DNA of 64,000 nt from Aldehydirespirator sp965116865 (GCA_965116865.1 OZ220727.1:310001-374000); one strand, 5' to 3'; shown: positions 33,401 to 42,490, numbered from the stretch's first letter. A program made the numbers and translations. The notes: generated from the sequence alone by a model not told the origin.

Positions 33401-35637
33401 ACGGCGATGCTGGAGAAGCACATCTCGTCGACGGTTCCCTCGTTCCAGACGATGTAGCGTGGCTCGGGCATGAACTGCAGGGTGCGGTCCCACCAGCACT
33501 CGAAGCGCACCATGTCGCCCCGCTCGATGCGGATCTCCTCCACCGGCTCGTAGTTGAGCTGCCACTCGAAGTCCCACACCGGGATGTCGAGCAGGATCCG
33601 CTCCTCGGGCGTGCCGGGGTGCAGCGTCATGCGGTAGGCCGCGCCGAACTCGTGCATGTGGCCCAGCACGGTGTGGATCGTGCCGGTGTCGGCGGCCGGA
33701 AGGTCGCAGGAGCTGTAGCCGACGCTGCCGTCGAGGTCGTCGTAGTCGTCGACTGTGCCGCCGCACTGCGCCAGCAGCAGGCCGGGGATGAGCGGGGCGA
33801 AGTCGTCGTACTTCTCGCCGATCTCGGCCAGCACGTTCGACCGCTCGCACAGGTTCACGTAGCCGTCGATGGCAGCGGCCCGCTCGGCGGCGACGGCGGC
33901 CTCCTCGGGGGTGCAGGGAACCTCTGCCGGGGTGAGGTAGTTGCTGCCGGCGACGTGGGTCATGCCGGAGGCCGCCTCGGCGTCGGTGGCGGTGTCGAGG
34001 ATGATCCAGGAGCCGTCGGGCGGGGTTTCGTGGTCGTAGTGGTAGTGGATCTGGTTGACGATCATGTCGCCGGGCTGCAGGTAGAGGCCGTACCCGTCGG
34101 GGTAGATTGTGGGGGACTGGCCCGGCGCCCACCCCTGGATCGAGTAGACGCCTTCGTTGCGGAGCCCCGACAGCCCGAAGCAGGTCCAGCCGGGCTCGTC
34201 CGAGAGTCCCTCGGCCGCCTCGATGCGGTCCTCGGCTGCGATTCTGGCCGCGACCTCCGATGCCGCCTCGGCCGGCACCCGGTAGACGATGGCGTGATGC
34301 ACCACCTCCACCTGGTCGGGCCGGAACTCGAAGCCCTTCACCCAGTTGCCGTCGCCTTCCGGGTCGGCGACCTCGTGGACCTGGCAGCGGTAGTCGTCCT
34401 TCTTGACCGGCCGGCCGTCGGGCCGTGAATAGCCGGTGTAGAGCCCGTCGCGGGGTCCGATCCTCTGGTCCTCCTCCACCGGGCGGACGGCCTGGACACG
34501 GGCTGTCAGCGGCGTGTCTGGCCGTACGTCGAGGCCGCCGCCGGCGTCGGCCCATTCCCTTATGGCCGCGACCTCGTCGTCGTCGAGCGACCAGTCGTGC
34601 ATGAAGTCCGGGCTCAGGTCCGACGGCAGCCACGGCGGCATGAAGTTGATGCCGGTCACGAACGCGATGTCGTCGGCGATGGCGGCGGCGTCGCCGGCGG
34701 TGTCGAGCGCGAGGGTGCTCCAGGCCGGACCGCCGGTGGTGTGGCAGCTCACGCAGCGGGTCTCCAGGATGGGCTGCACAGTGGACGCGAAGCGGCCGGC
34801 CGCGAACTCCGTCGTCGGGATCTCGCGGCGCAGGTCGCCGGCCGGCGCCGAGCCGACCGCCACCCGGTCGGCGACCATCTCGAAGGTCAGGGCCACCTCG
34901 TCGGAGGTGTGGACGAGGCGGGCGATGTCGATGGGGCCCACGCCGTAGTGGCTGGTCAGCACATCGGCCGACATCGTCGCGGTGAGAGCGTCGGGGGTGA
35001 CGGTGACCGTTCCGGCGAAGGTCTCGGTGCGGGTGGTCTCTTTGACGGTGAGATCGCCGGTGACGGCGATCTCGTAGGAGCGGCCGTCGGCGAACTCGGC
35101 GTCTAGCCCCTCCACCGAGGTGGGCCTGAACCGCACGAAGGGCCAGTGGCTCGACTCCAGGTAGTCGTGGCGGATGCGCTTGTCGCGCAGGGCGGAGTCC
35201 GACTGGAACATCTCCACGTTGACCACGATCTCGCCGATGCGGCTCTCGGCGAAGTCGGCTAGGTCCACCGCGATCTCTCCGGCCATGACGGAGGTGGCGC
35301 CCACCGTGGTGCGGGACAGTGCTCCCAGACGTTCTTCGATGCGGTAGCTGGCTCGGGATCCGGCGCCGGGCACGATCCGGTACAGCCGCTCCGTCTCTGC
35401 GTCGAAGTCTTCGGGATCCTCAGGGTCCACCACCGGGGGAGCGACCACCTCGCCGTCGGTCACGAACTCTCCGCGCGCATCGCCGTCCACAGCGACGTCC
35501 ACCGCGTCGACGGCCACGCCCACGGCGGTCTCGACGGTGCCGAGCCACTGGCCCCGGGTCAGGAACGCTCCCATCCCCAGCGCCAGCACCGCGAGGATCG
35601 CGACCCGGCCCGGATCAAGCCTCTGCCACCGAGACAC
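33385..35637 (-). CDS. Exported fusion: YceI-like domain, cytochrome c, copper type II monooxygenase
   Basis: The 750-residue protein has an N-terminal membrane segment (residues 13-27) and three domains. Residues 85-265 form a YceI-like lipid-binding barrel (ESSHWPFVRFRPTSVEG is typical). Residues 285-375 form a cytochrome c with CVSCH (295-299) and a probable axial Met in FMPPWLPSD. Residues 400-750 form a peptidylglycine/dopamine monooxygenase-like domain with a full copper ligand set: HH 447-448, His 531/533, HMH 660-662 and the Met of DEMC at 739. The heme could deliver electrons to the copper site in place of ascorbate. The substrate is unknown. Confidence 0.82.
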   Translation of the reverse strand: MSRWQRLDPGRVAILAVLALGMGAFLTRGQWLGTVETAVGVAVDAVDVAVDGDARGEFVTDGEVVAPPVVDPEDPEDFDAETERLYRIVPGAGSRASYRIEERLGALSRTTVGATSVMAGEIAVDLADFAESRIGEIVVNVEMFQSDSALRDKRIRHDYLESSHWPFVRFRPTSVEGLDAEFADGRSYEIAVTGDLTVKETTRTETFAGTVTVTPDALTATMSADVLTSHYGVGPIDIARLVHTSDEVALTFEMVADRVAVGSAPAGDLRREIPTTEFAAGRFASTVQPILETRCVSCHTTGGPAWSTLALDTAGDAAAIADDIAFVTGINFMPPWLPSDLSPDFMHDWSLDDDEVAAIREWADAGGGLDVRPDTPLTARVQAVRPVEEDQRIGPRDGLYTGYSRPDGRPVKKDDYRCQVHEVADPEGDGNWVKGFEFRPDQVEVVHHAIVYRVPAEAASEVAARIAAEDRIEAAEGLSDEPGWTCFGLSGLRNEGVYSIQGWAPGQSPTIYPDGYGLYLQPGDMIVNQIHYHYDHETPPDGSWIILDTATDAEAASGMTHVAGSNYLTPAEVPCTPEEAAVAAERAAAIDGYVNLCERSNVLAEIGEKYDDFAPLIPGLLLAQCGGTVDDYDDLDGSVGYSSCDLPAADTGTIHTVLGHMHEFGAAYRMTLHPGTPEERILLDIPVWDFEWQLNYEPVEEIRIERGDMVRFECWWDRTLQFMPEPRYIVWNEGTVDEMCFSSIAVLPDA

Positions 35638-35648
35638 GGTTCAGTATA

Positions 35649-35867
35649 CCCCGGCACAGGTGCCCGCGCTCCGGCCCGACGGAAGGAGTCCGCCTTCGCC
35701 GCGCCTACTCCGCCGCAGGTCCCCGGCACAGGCGCCCGCGCTCCGGCCCGACGGAAGCGGCGGCGGGGTCCCGTCCGGGGTCGGCGGCTGTCGCAATCCG
35801 AGCTGATCTCGACGGCGGTCAGCGCTGTAGTCGGCGGGGTCCCGTCCGGGGTCGGCGGCTGTCGCAA
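35649..35867. repeat. Two direct-repeat pairs, periods 72 and 71 bp, between the copper-protein and RCC1 genes
   Basis: Pair one: 37 bp at 35649 and 35721 with one mismatch, separated by 35 bp. Pair two: 36 bp at 35761 and 35832, identical, separated by 35 bp. Pair one lies 12 bases from the start of the copper-protein gene, and pair two ends eight bases from the stop of the RCC1 gene. Confidence 0.95.
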
Positions 35868-35874
35868 CGGCTCG

Positions 35875-37659
35875 TCAGCCGGTGTGGGTCACTCCCTCGG
35901 GTGGCGCCCGCAGCGTTCCCCAGCACTCGACGGCACCGTATGTCCGCAGCCCGCAGGTGTAGCCTTGGCCGGCGACGATCGCTGCGAAGGCCCCCGCGGA
36001 GGGTGCTTCGTCGGTTCCCCAGCATTCGACGGAGCCGTCGGGACGCAAGCCGCAGGAGTGCGCTCCGGCCGAGAGTGCCGTGAAGGCGCCTTCGGGCGCC
36101 TCCGTCTGTCCGTGCGAGTTGGAGCCCCAGCATTCGACGGCGCCGTCGGGTCGCAGCGCGCACGTGTGGTTGTCGCCGGCTGCGATGGACGCAGGCTGGT
36201 TGCCGAGTCGGCGTTCTCGGGGAGGCCGACCCTGGCTGCCGCTTGCAACGGCGACGAAGGCCCCGTCCGGGTGGTCCAGCCTCCCCGCGTGCGGGTTGCC
36301 CCAGCACTCGGCCCAGCCCGTGTCGAGGAGGATGCCGCAGGTGTGCGAGCTCCCGGCCGAGAGTGCCGTGAAGGCGCCTTCGGGCGCCTCCGTCTGTCCG
36401 TGCGAGTTGGAGCCCCAGCATTCGGCGGCGCCGTCGCCTCGCAGGGCGCAGGCGTGGCCTGCGCCGGCCGTCATGGCACGGAACCTTCCGTCGGGGGCGT
36501 CGAGCACGCCGAAGCGGTCGAATCCCCAACACTCGATGGTGCCGTCGCGCCGCAGGCCGCATGCGAAGTAGTTCCCGGTGGCCATCGTGTCGAAGCGCCC
36601 GTCGGGCGGTTCCATCTGACCCACGAGGTCTGTGCCCCAGCATTCGGCGGCGCCGTCCGCGCGCAGCCCGCAGGTGTGGCCGCCGCCGGCGACCAGCGAT
36701 GCGAATCGATCTACGGGCGGTTCGGCTCCCCCGACGAATCGCCGGCCCCAGCATTGGATGGCGCCGTCCGCGCGCAGCCCGCAGCTGTGGTCGGCCGCGG
36801 CTGCGACCGCCTGGAACTGGCCGCCGGGCGCCGGAGTTGCGCCGTGGGCGTCCGATCCCCAGCACTCGGCTGTGCCCTGGGTGCTCACCGCGCATGTGTG
36901 GTCCACCCCGGCCGCGAGCGTCGTGAAGGTCCCGCCGGGCGCGTCGGACTTGGCCAGGTAGTCGGATCCCCAGCATTCGACGGCGCCGTCCAGTTTCACT
37001 CCGCAGGTGTGATCGGCTCCGGCGGCGATGTCGCTGAAGCGTCCGGTGCGCCGCTCGGCCTGGCCCTCTTCGTTGGCGCCCCAGCAGAGGACCGTTCCGC
37101 TGTCGCGCAGCACACACGCGTGACGGTGGCCTGCGGCCACCGCTGTGAAGTGTCCTCCGGGTGGGGTCAGGAGTCCGGCATCGGCGCTTCCCCAGCATTC
37201 GACGTCGCCGTCGGCCCGCAGAGCGCACGTGTACTGGGCGCCCGCGGACACCTCGAGGAACTCGCCCCGGGGCGGGCCGGCCATCCCCGAGAAGTCCTCG
37301 CCCCAGCACTCGATGCCGGCGTCGGTGCGGATGGCGCAATTGTGGCCGGGCCCGGCGGTGATCGCCTTGAACTCGCCCTCGGGCGCGTCGAGCAGCCCGC
37401 TCCGGTTCACGCCCCAGCACTCGATCCCGCCGCCGGAGCGGATCGCGCAGGTGTGCCAGAACCCGGCCGCCACGTCGATGAAGGCGTCCTCGGCCGGCGG
37501 AGGACCCCGCGGTTCAGGTGCTTCCGCGCTCGGGTGGTCGACCGTGGTCCTTGCCTCGGCGTGGTCTGCCTCCCCGGCCGGAACGTCGCGCGCTGACGGC
37601 TCGTCCGAGCACGCCGCAGCCGTCAGCACGGCCACCACTGTCAGACAGGCGAGTCGCAT
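35875..37659 (-). CDS. RCC1-repeat lipoprotein
   Basis: The protein has 594 residues. The leader MRLACLTVVAVLTAAAC ends in a lipobox (cysteine 17), so it is probably lipid-anchored outside the membrane. About 14 repeats of 38-40 residues follow, each with HTCAL(R)xDGxxECWG, the RCC1 beta-propeller motif, enough for two seven-bladed propellers. One inter-repeat segment (GSQGRPPRERRLGNQPAS) is irregular and may mark a recombination joint, because the blade GSNSHGQTEAPEGAFTALSAG occurs on both sides of it. Cysteines are abundant. Function unknown; surface binding is the usual guess. Confidence 0.85.
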   Translation of the reverse strand: MRLACLTVVAVLTAAACSDEPSARDVPAGEADHAEARTTVDHPSAEAPEPRGPPPAEDAFIDVAAGFWHTCAIRSGGGIECWGVNRSGLLDAPEGEFKAITAGPGHNCAIRTDAGIECWGEDFSGMAGPPRGEFLEVSAGAQYTCALRADGDVECWGSADAGLLTPPGGHFTAVAAGHRHACVLRDSGTVLCWGANEEGQAERRTGRFSDIAAGADHTCGVKLDGAVECWGSDYLAKSDAPGGTFTTLAAGVDHTCAVSTQGTAECWGSDAHGATPAPGGQFQAVAAAADHSCGLRADGAIQCWGRRFVGGAEPPVDRFASLVAGGGHTCGLRADGAAECWGTDLVGQMEPPDGRFDTMATGNYFACGLRRDGTIECWGFDRFGVLDAPDGRFRAMTAGAGHACALRGDGAAECWGSNSHGQTEAPEGAFTALSAGSSHTCGILLDTGWAECWGNPHAGRLDHPDGAFVAVASGSQGRPPRERRLGNQPASIAAGDNHTCALRPDGAVECWGSNSHGQTEAPEGAFTALSAGAHSCGLRPDGSVECWGTDEAPSAGAFAAIVAGQGYTCGLRTYGAVECWGTLRAPPEGVTHTG

Positions 37660-37666
37660 CGGCGGT

Positions 37667-37890
37667 GGCGCCCAGTGTGGAGCGATTGACCAAGATTGAG
37701 ACGCCCGGAATGCACCGCAATACTACAGCATGCCGACATGGCGCCCAGTGTGGAGCGATTGACCAAGATTGAGACCGTTCAAGAAGAACCAGGGAGCACA
37801 TGGCCGGAAGAACCGGAAGGACATGGTCGTCGACTTGCGGGCCCGTGCAAAGACAGCCGACGTGAGGGGACATGGCCGGAAGAACATGGT
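37667..37890. repeat. Direct repeats upstream of the RCC1 gene (periods 73 and 72 bp)
   Basis: A 36-bp segment at 37667-37702 is repeated exactly at 37740-37775, with 37 bp between. A second, shorter repeat (ACATGGCCGGAAGAAC) starts at 37798 and 37870. The gap 37660-38000 contains nothing else that could be supported as coding. Confidence 0.9.
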
Positions 37891-38000
37891 CGTCGGCTGC
37901 CCGCGATCGGGGGAACCCTTGAATAGCATGGTCGTCTGCTCGCTCGGACGGCAGACTACGGCGAGCGGATCGCCGTGCTGGAGGACGCAGCCCGCGACGG

Positions 38001-38789
38001 CTAGTACATGGAGCTGGAGCGGATCACCGGTTCCTGCCCCCGGGCCCTGCGCATCTCGTCCTCGAGCGCTCTGGAGAGGGCGACCGCGTCGGAGGTGACG
38101 GTGATCATGCGGAAGCCTTGGTCGATGCGGCGCCGGCACAGCTCCGACACCGTGTGGCACCCCGCTATCACGCTGTGGCGGGCGCAGCCCTCGAGGATGG
38201 CTGCGACGGCCTCGTCGAAGGCGGACGCGCCGTCGTTGTTTCCGGGTTCCAGCCCCAGGCTCACCGAGAGGTCAGAGGGTCCCACGTACACCGCGTCCAC
38301 TCCCGGCACCGACAGGATCTCGTCGAGGTTGGACACCGCCTCCGCGGTCTCGACCATGGGGATCACTGCTACGTCGGAGTTGGCGTTGGCGAAGTAGTCG
38401 GGGCCCTCCTGGAGGATGGCCCTGGCCGGTCCGTAGCTGCGGCCGCCGTCGGGCGGGTAGCGGCAGGCCCGAACGGCCGCCTCGGCCTCGGCGCCGGTGT
38501 CGACCATGGGAACGATGATCCCGCGCGCTCCGGCGTCGAGGCTCCTGCCGATGATGCCCGGCTCGTTCCGGGGCACCCGTACCACCGGGGTGGCCGACCC
38601 CAGGTTGACGGCTTGGAGCATCTGCCAAGAGTCGCGGTAGTCGACGAGGCCGTGCTGGGCGTCGACGCACAGGTAGTCGAGGTCGCAGCGGGCCACGATC
38701 TCGGCCGAGAAGGAGCTGGGAATCCCCAGCCAGCCGCCGAGGGCGGGCTTGCCTGCGGCCCAGCGCTCGCGCATGGGGTTGCTTCGCAT
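38001..38789 (-). CDS. HpcH/HpaI family aldolase
   Basis: A 262-residue class II pyruvate aldolase: CVDAQHGLVDYRDS (catalytic and metal region), VVRVPRNEPGIIGRSLDAGARGIIVPMVDTGAEAEAAVRACRYPPDGGRSYGPARA and VIPMVETAEAVSNLDEILSVPGVDAVYVGPSDLSVSLG. The family cleaves 4-hydroxy-2-oxo acids to pyruvate and an aldehyde. ATG 38789 was chosen since upstream codons are not conserved. It is followed on the same strand by nothing and preceded by the PLP decarboxylase gene (gap 52 bases). Confidence 0.88.
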   Translation of the reverse strand: MRSNPMRERWAAGKPALGGWLGIPSSFSAEIVARCDLDYLCVDAQHGLVDYRDSWQMLQAVNLGSATPVVRVPRNEPGIIGRSLDAGARGIIVPMVDTGAEAEAAVRACRYPPDGGRSYGPARAILQEGPDYFANANSDVAVIPMVETAEAVSNLDEILSVPGVDAVYVGPSDLSVSLGLEPGNNDGASAFDEAVAAILEGCARHSVIAGCHTVSELCRRRIDQGFRMITVTSDAVALSRALEDEMRRARGQEPVIRSSSMY

Positions 38790-38841
38790 GGCGAAGTCTC
38801 TATCAGGTGTTCGCCGCCGCGCGGTCGTCGGCGTCGGCCGG

Positions 38842-40260
38842 TCAGGCCCGGGCCTCGATGAGGTTCCACAGGGCCTCGACGTCGTCCTGGGTCGTCCAGG
38901 TGGAGCCGACCGAGATCCGCAGGAACCTCCGCCCGTCGATCTCCGACGCGGTGACGTAGAACCGGCCGTCGGCGTTGACGGCCTCGGCCAGGCCGTCGGT
39001 GGCCGCGTCGCCGCAGCAGTGCACGAACGAGACCAGCGCGAAGTGCATCGGCGCGATGCGCTCCAGTCGGGGGTGGTCGTCGACGCGCTCGGCCAGATCA
39101 CGGGCCCAACGGACATGGCTGCGGATCATGCGCCGCAGGCCCTCGGCGCCGAAGCCGCGCAGCACGAACCACAGTTTCAGTGCCCGGAACGGCCGTCCCA
39201 GCGGGCCGTGCCAGTCCCGGTAGTCGATGACCTGCCCCGACTCCGAGGCCGGGTTGCGCAGGTACGGGGGCCGCACACTGAGCGTGTCGATCAGCGGCCG
39301 CCGGTCCGCGACCCACATCACTGAGCACTCCAGGTTGGTGGCCAGCCACTTGTGGGGGTTGAAGGTGTAGCTGTCGGCCAGCTCGAGGCCGTCGTGGTGG
39401 TGGCGGAACTCCTCGCAGATCATGGCCGAGCCTCCGTAGGCGGCGTCGACGTGGTGCCACATCTGCTCCGTTCGGGCGATCTCGCCGAGCGGGCGCAGCG
39501 GATCGACTGCGGCGGTGCCGGTGGTGCCCACGTTCGATCCCAGGAATGCCGGCACCAGGCCGTGCTGCCGGTCGGCGGCGATCCTGGCGAGCAGCGTCTC
39601 GGGCCGGGCCGCGAAGTCGGTGTCGACGTCCAGCGGGCGGATGTGGCCGAACCCGGTCAGCTTGGCGCCCTTCTCCAGCGAGGAGTGGGCCTGGCTGGAC
39701 GTGTAGGCCACCATCCTCTCGGCCGGCGCCCCGGTGCGCTCGCGGCACTGCTCCCGGGCCACCACCATGGCGGTGCTGGTGGCGGTCGAGGCGCCGGCCT
39801 GCAGCACCCCGCCGCCGGGTCCGGTCGTCTTCCACGACTGGGGCACGCCGAGCAGGTCGACCAGCCAGTCGAGGACATGGGACTCGAGTTCGGTGGACGC
39901 CGGCGAGGTCGCCCACAGCATCCCCTGCACGCCGATGCCGGCCGCGGCCAGCTCGCCGAGCACGCCCGGCGGCGAGGCCTGGCACGGGAAGAAGGCGAAC
40001 CAGCCGGGGTGCTGCCAGTGGGCCAGCCCCGGCACGACCACCCGGTCGAGGTCGGCCAGCACCGCATCGAAGGGCTCGGGTTCCTCAGGTGCGTCGCTGG
40101 GGAGCTTGGCCCGTACCTCGCCCGGCGCCACCGGCTCGCGAACCGGTCTGTCGCCGAGGCCGGCGAGGTAGTCGGTGATCCAGTCCACCAGAGCATGGGC
40201 GTTGCTCCGGAACGCTTCGAGGTCGAGAGGATCGGGTGGTGATGCGGTGTCGGACTCCAT
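38842..40260 (-). CDS. Group II PLP-dependent amino acid decarboxylase (AADC-like)
   Basis: A 472-residue fold-type I decarboxylase: HWQHPGWFAFFPCQASPPGVLGELAAAGIGVQGMLWATSPASTELE, HVDAAYGGSAMICEE, and the PLP lysine in SYTFNPHKWLATN. The pattern fits aromatic-L-amino-acid decarboxylases rather than glutamate decarboxylases, but substrate choice cannot be fixed by eye. Cytoplasmic. Together with the aldolase it forms a small minus-strand unit. Confidence 0.88.
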   Translation of the reverse strand: MESDTASPPDPLDLEAFRSNAHALVDWITDYLAGLGDRPVREPVAPGEVRAKLPSDAPEEPEPFDAVLADLDRVVVPGLAHWQHPGWFAFFPCQASPPGVLGELAAAGIGVQGMLWATSPASTELESHVLDWLVDLLGVPQSWKTTGPGGGVLQAGASTATSTAMVVAREQCRERTGAPAERMVAYTSSQAHSSLEKGAKLTGFGHIRPLDVDTDFAARPETLLARIAADRQHGLVPAFLGSNVGTTGTAAVDPLRPLGEIARTEQMWHHVDAAYGGSAMICEEFRHHHDGLELADSYTFNPHKWLATNLECSVMWVADRRPLIDTLSVRPPYLRNPASESGQVIDYRDWHGPLGRPFRALKLWFVLRGFGAEGLRRMIRSHVRWARDLAERVDDHPRLERIAPMHFALVSFVHCCGDAATDGLAEAVNADGRFYVTASEIDGRRFLRISVGSTWTTQDDVEALWNLIEARA

Positions 40261-40380
40261 CGGAGGGGATGGTAACGGCGAGCGGCTGTAGCCTCCGGTG
40301 CGCGCACAGGTTGTTCGCCGCGCGCCGGTGCGGCGACTCGTCGTGCGCGAGCCTTTCCCATTCTTCCGAAGGAGACGCAA

Positions 40381-40902
40381 ATGGCTGAGATCACGTTCCG
40401 GGGCAGTTCCCTCCGGACCGTCGGCGACCTGCCGCAGGTGGGCCGGCCGGCCCCGGCATTCACCTTGACCGGAGGCGACCTCGGCGCGGTGACGTCCGAC
40501 GGCCTGCTCGGTGGCCGGGTGGTGCTGAACATCTTCCCGTCGATCGACACGCCGACGTGCGCTCAGAGCGTGAGGACGTTCAACGAGCGGGCTGCCGGTC
40601 TCGCCGACACCACCGTGGTGTGCGTGTCGGCCGACCTGCCCTTCGCTGCGGGCCGGTTCTGCGGTGCCGAGGGCATCGAGAACGTGACCACAGGCTCGAC
40701 CTTCCGCAACTCGGAGTTCCTCGACGACTACGGGGTCGGCATCGGCGGCGGCCCGCTCGCGGGCCTGTGCGCCCGTGCGGTGGTGGTGATCGGCGCGGAC
40801 GGCAGAGTGCTGCACACCGAGATGGTCTCCGAGATCGCCGACGAGCCCGACTACGACTCGGCCATCGCCGCGTTGCAGGGCCAGAAACCGCCTCTGAGCT
40901 AA
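40381..40902 (+). CDS. tpx: Thiol peroxidase Tpx
   Basis: Atypical 2-Cys peroxiredoxin of 173 residues. The peroxidatic cysteine is in NIFPSIDTPTCAQSVRTFN and the resolving cysteine in ADLPFAAGRFCGAEG. It reduces H2O2 and alkyl hydroperoxides with thioredoxin. A good Shine-Dalgarno (AAGGAG, 40369-40374) lies six bases before the ATG. Convergent with the toxin-antitoxin pair downstream. Confidence 0.93.
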   Translation: MAEITFRGSSLRTVGDLPQVGRPAPAFTLTGGDLGAVTSDGLLGGRVVLNIFPSIDTPTCAQSVRTFNERAAGLADTTVVCVSADLPFAAGRFCGAEGIENVTTGSTFRNSEFLDDYGVGIGGGPLAGLCARAVVVIGADGRVLHTEMVSEIADEPDYDSAIAALQGQKPPLS

Positions 40903-40919
40903 GAGCGAGCGCGGATTGA

Positions 40920-41192
40920 TCATGGGTGGGGGTTCCATCGGTCGCGGAGGGTCGAGACGTTGCCTGCCCGGACCCAGATCGCCTTGGGAGGCGGCCCGAG
41001 CAGGAACGCGAGCTGCCGGAAGTCGGAGTCCTTCGAGACGATCATGAAGCCATGCTCGCCGGCATAGTCCCAGATCGCGCGATCCGTCGCAGTGTCAAGA
41101 CCCAACTCCGCGACGTGGCGACTGCCGGGATACTCCACGGCGAGCATCGCCACGAGTCGACGCGACAGGTTCTGATCGAAGAGAAGCTTCAC
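40920..41192 (-). CDS. DUF5615 PIN-like toxin, C-terminally short
   Basis: The protein begins MKLLFDQNLSRRLVAMLAVEYPGSRHVAELGLDTATDRAIWDYA and contains GFMIVSKDSDFRQLAFLLGPPPKAIWVRAGN, the DUF5615 pattern with PIN-type acidic residues (D6, D in SKDSDF). It ends after 90 residues with DRWNPHP, about 20 short of the usual length, so the terminal helix is lost and activity is uncertain. The start overlaps the DUF433 stop by four bases. Confidence 0.82.
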   Translation of the reverse strand: MKLLFDQNLSRRLVAMLAVEYPGSRHVAELGLDTATDRAIWDYAGEHGFMIVSKDSDFRQLAFLLGPPPKAIWVRAGNVSTLRDRWNPHP

Positions 41193-41410
41193 ACTGGAGC
41201 TGCGAGCCGACGCTCACGCACCGCCGCGAACTCGATTGCAGCCCGAACGTGCTCCTCAGTGAGTTCGGGGAAGTCAGCGACGATCTCCGACGATGTCATC
41301 CCCGAGGCGAGATAGTCGAGCACGTCGTAGACCGTGATCCGCGTGTCGGAGAAGCACGGCTTGCCGCAGCGCACCCCCGGACGCGTCTCGATCAATGAGG
41401 TCAGGTCCAT
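41189..41410 (-). CDS. DUF433 antitoxin
   Basis: A 73-residue DUF433 protein: TRPGVRCGKPCFSDTRITVYDVLDYLASGMTSSEIVADFPELTEEHVRAAIEFA. DUF433 proteins are winged-helix antitoxins paired with DUF5615 toxins; here the order and four-base overlap are as expected. ATG 41410 or 41419 may be the start. The pair lies in the accessory zone on the 3' side of tRNA-Ala. Confidence 0.82.
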   Translation of the reverse strand: MDLTSLIETRPGVRCGKPCFSDTRITVYDVLDYLASGMTSSEIVADFPELTEEHVRAAIEFAAVRERRLAAPV

Positions 41411-41600
41411 CGACAACATCCTAGTAGGAGTTCGGCTAGCGAACCCTTGGGCCAGCGCGCCATGGTGGAACCGGATCGGAAGAGTGGTTTGGCGATGCGA
41501 GACAAGTCTGATCCGGCAGTGGCAGCGTCTTCCACGTGGCCAATGGCGTCGGCGATGCAGCTCGAACCACGAGGGGGAGGACACCCCGCCGGTCAGGCCC

Positions 41601-41726
41601 GTGGGTCAGGTTCTTCTCAGGACGGGCGAGGACGCGGACAGGAGCGCCGCGGCCTGGGAGGAGTACCGGCTGACCGGCGACCCCGAGGTTCTGTACGAGG
41701 CCGGGATCTGGGCGAGGCCCAGGTGA
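41601..41726 (+). CDS. Small hypothetical ORF (41 residues)
   Basis: GTG start, product VGQVLLRTGEDADRSAAAWEEYRLTGDPEVLYEAGIWARPR. No family recognised. The stop overlaps the next GTG start (GTGA), which supports both ORFs. The upstream 190 bases show no other gene. Confidence 0.4.
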   Translation: MGQVLLRTGEDADRSAAAWEEYRLTGDPEVLYEAGIWARPR

Positions 41727-41914
41727 ACGAGGTCCCGGGCCCGCCCGGGGACCCGCGGCCGTTCCCGTCCTATGTGGTCGGCAGGCGGCTGGCCCGGGCC
41801 TACCGGCGGTGGCGGGAGAGCGGCTACGACCGGTGGCTCACGCCGACGGCCGCCCCCGACTCGGAGCGGCAGGCCGCCTACGACGCGTACGATCGAGGGA
41901 AGTGGCCGTCATGA
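41724..41914 (+). CDS. Small hypothetical ORF (62 residues)
   Basis: Starts GTG inside the previous stop. The product is basic and aromatic (YVVGRRLARAYRRWRESGYDRWLTP). No family recognised; phage- or plasmid-type small proteins often look like this. The stop overlaps another ATG (41911) opening a 28-codon ORF, which is too weak to list. Confidence 0.4.
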
Positions 41915-42003
41915 CCACCTTCGACCGTTCCTCTGTGTCGCATGTGAGCGCCTCAAAGCCCCATGCGACCCTGCTGCCTGCGGAGGCCGAGCGATGATCG
42001 GCA

Positions 42004-42261
42004 CTAGACACCATCGCCCGCTCGTCCAGTGCCCGGTTGATCCGTCTCACCTCGATCGGCCAACTGCTTGATACTGCTGAGGAACGTCAGTTCCCGCTCC
42101 TCAATGAACTCCTCGAAGTCATCTGCCGTGAAGGGATCCCTCATGAGGATTTGGAAGGCCTGACGCGAGATGTAGTGGGACTGGTCGACGTCGATCCGCT
42201 GCAGATAGCCCTCTCCCCACTCGTCCGGCTCGACGGTCTCGGGGATCCGCAGCACCCTCAT
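42004..42261 (-). CDS. Hypothetical protein (85 residues)
   Basis: Starts MRVLRIPETVEPDEWGEGYLQRIDVDQSHYISRQAF and continues with an acidic helical stretch (FTADDFEEFIEERELTFLSSIKQL). Codon composition is lower in GC than core genes. No family recognised. It may be read together with the relic upstream at 42308-42490. Confidence 0.45.
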   Translation of the reverse strand: MRVLRIPETVEPDEWGEGYLQRIDVDQSHYISRQAFQILMRDPFTADDFEEFIEERELTFLSSIKQLADRGETDQPGTGRAGDGV

Positions 42262-42307
42262 CCGCTGTACCGGGGACAGGATGACCTCTAGTTCTAGGCG
42301 GCGTCGC

Positions 42308-42490
42308 TTACCGGCGGATTGAGCGGCCCAGGTGAAACTCGACTATCTCCACCAACGCCTCCAGGCCGCCGACCTCCCGCTCCAGGCGGGCTCGAAGCTG
42401 CTGGTCATGGCCCTGGCGGTACTTGGCCCCGCTCGCCGGTCCAGCATGGCCGCATCCTCAGCCGCACAAGCCCGCATGGTCGAAGGTCAT
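42308..42490 (-). pseudogene. Small Cys/Gly-rich protein with an in-frame TGA
   Basis: From ATG 42490 the frame reads MTFDHAGLCG, then TGA (42460-42458), then GCGHAGPASGAKYRQGHDQQLRARLEREVGGLEALVEIVEFHLGRS to TAA at 42308. The CGxGCG...KYRQGHDxxLRxRL pattern is one I associate with small phage or plasmid proteins whose motif is CGCGCG. The TGA stands where a cysteine (TGC) is expected. The nearest reading is a nonsense mutation; see findings. Confidence 0.5.

Noticed and set aside
41911..42071. Further tiny ATGA-coupled ORFs after 41914
   Set aside because: Products of 25-28 residues without any recognisable feature; too weak to annotate.
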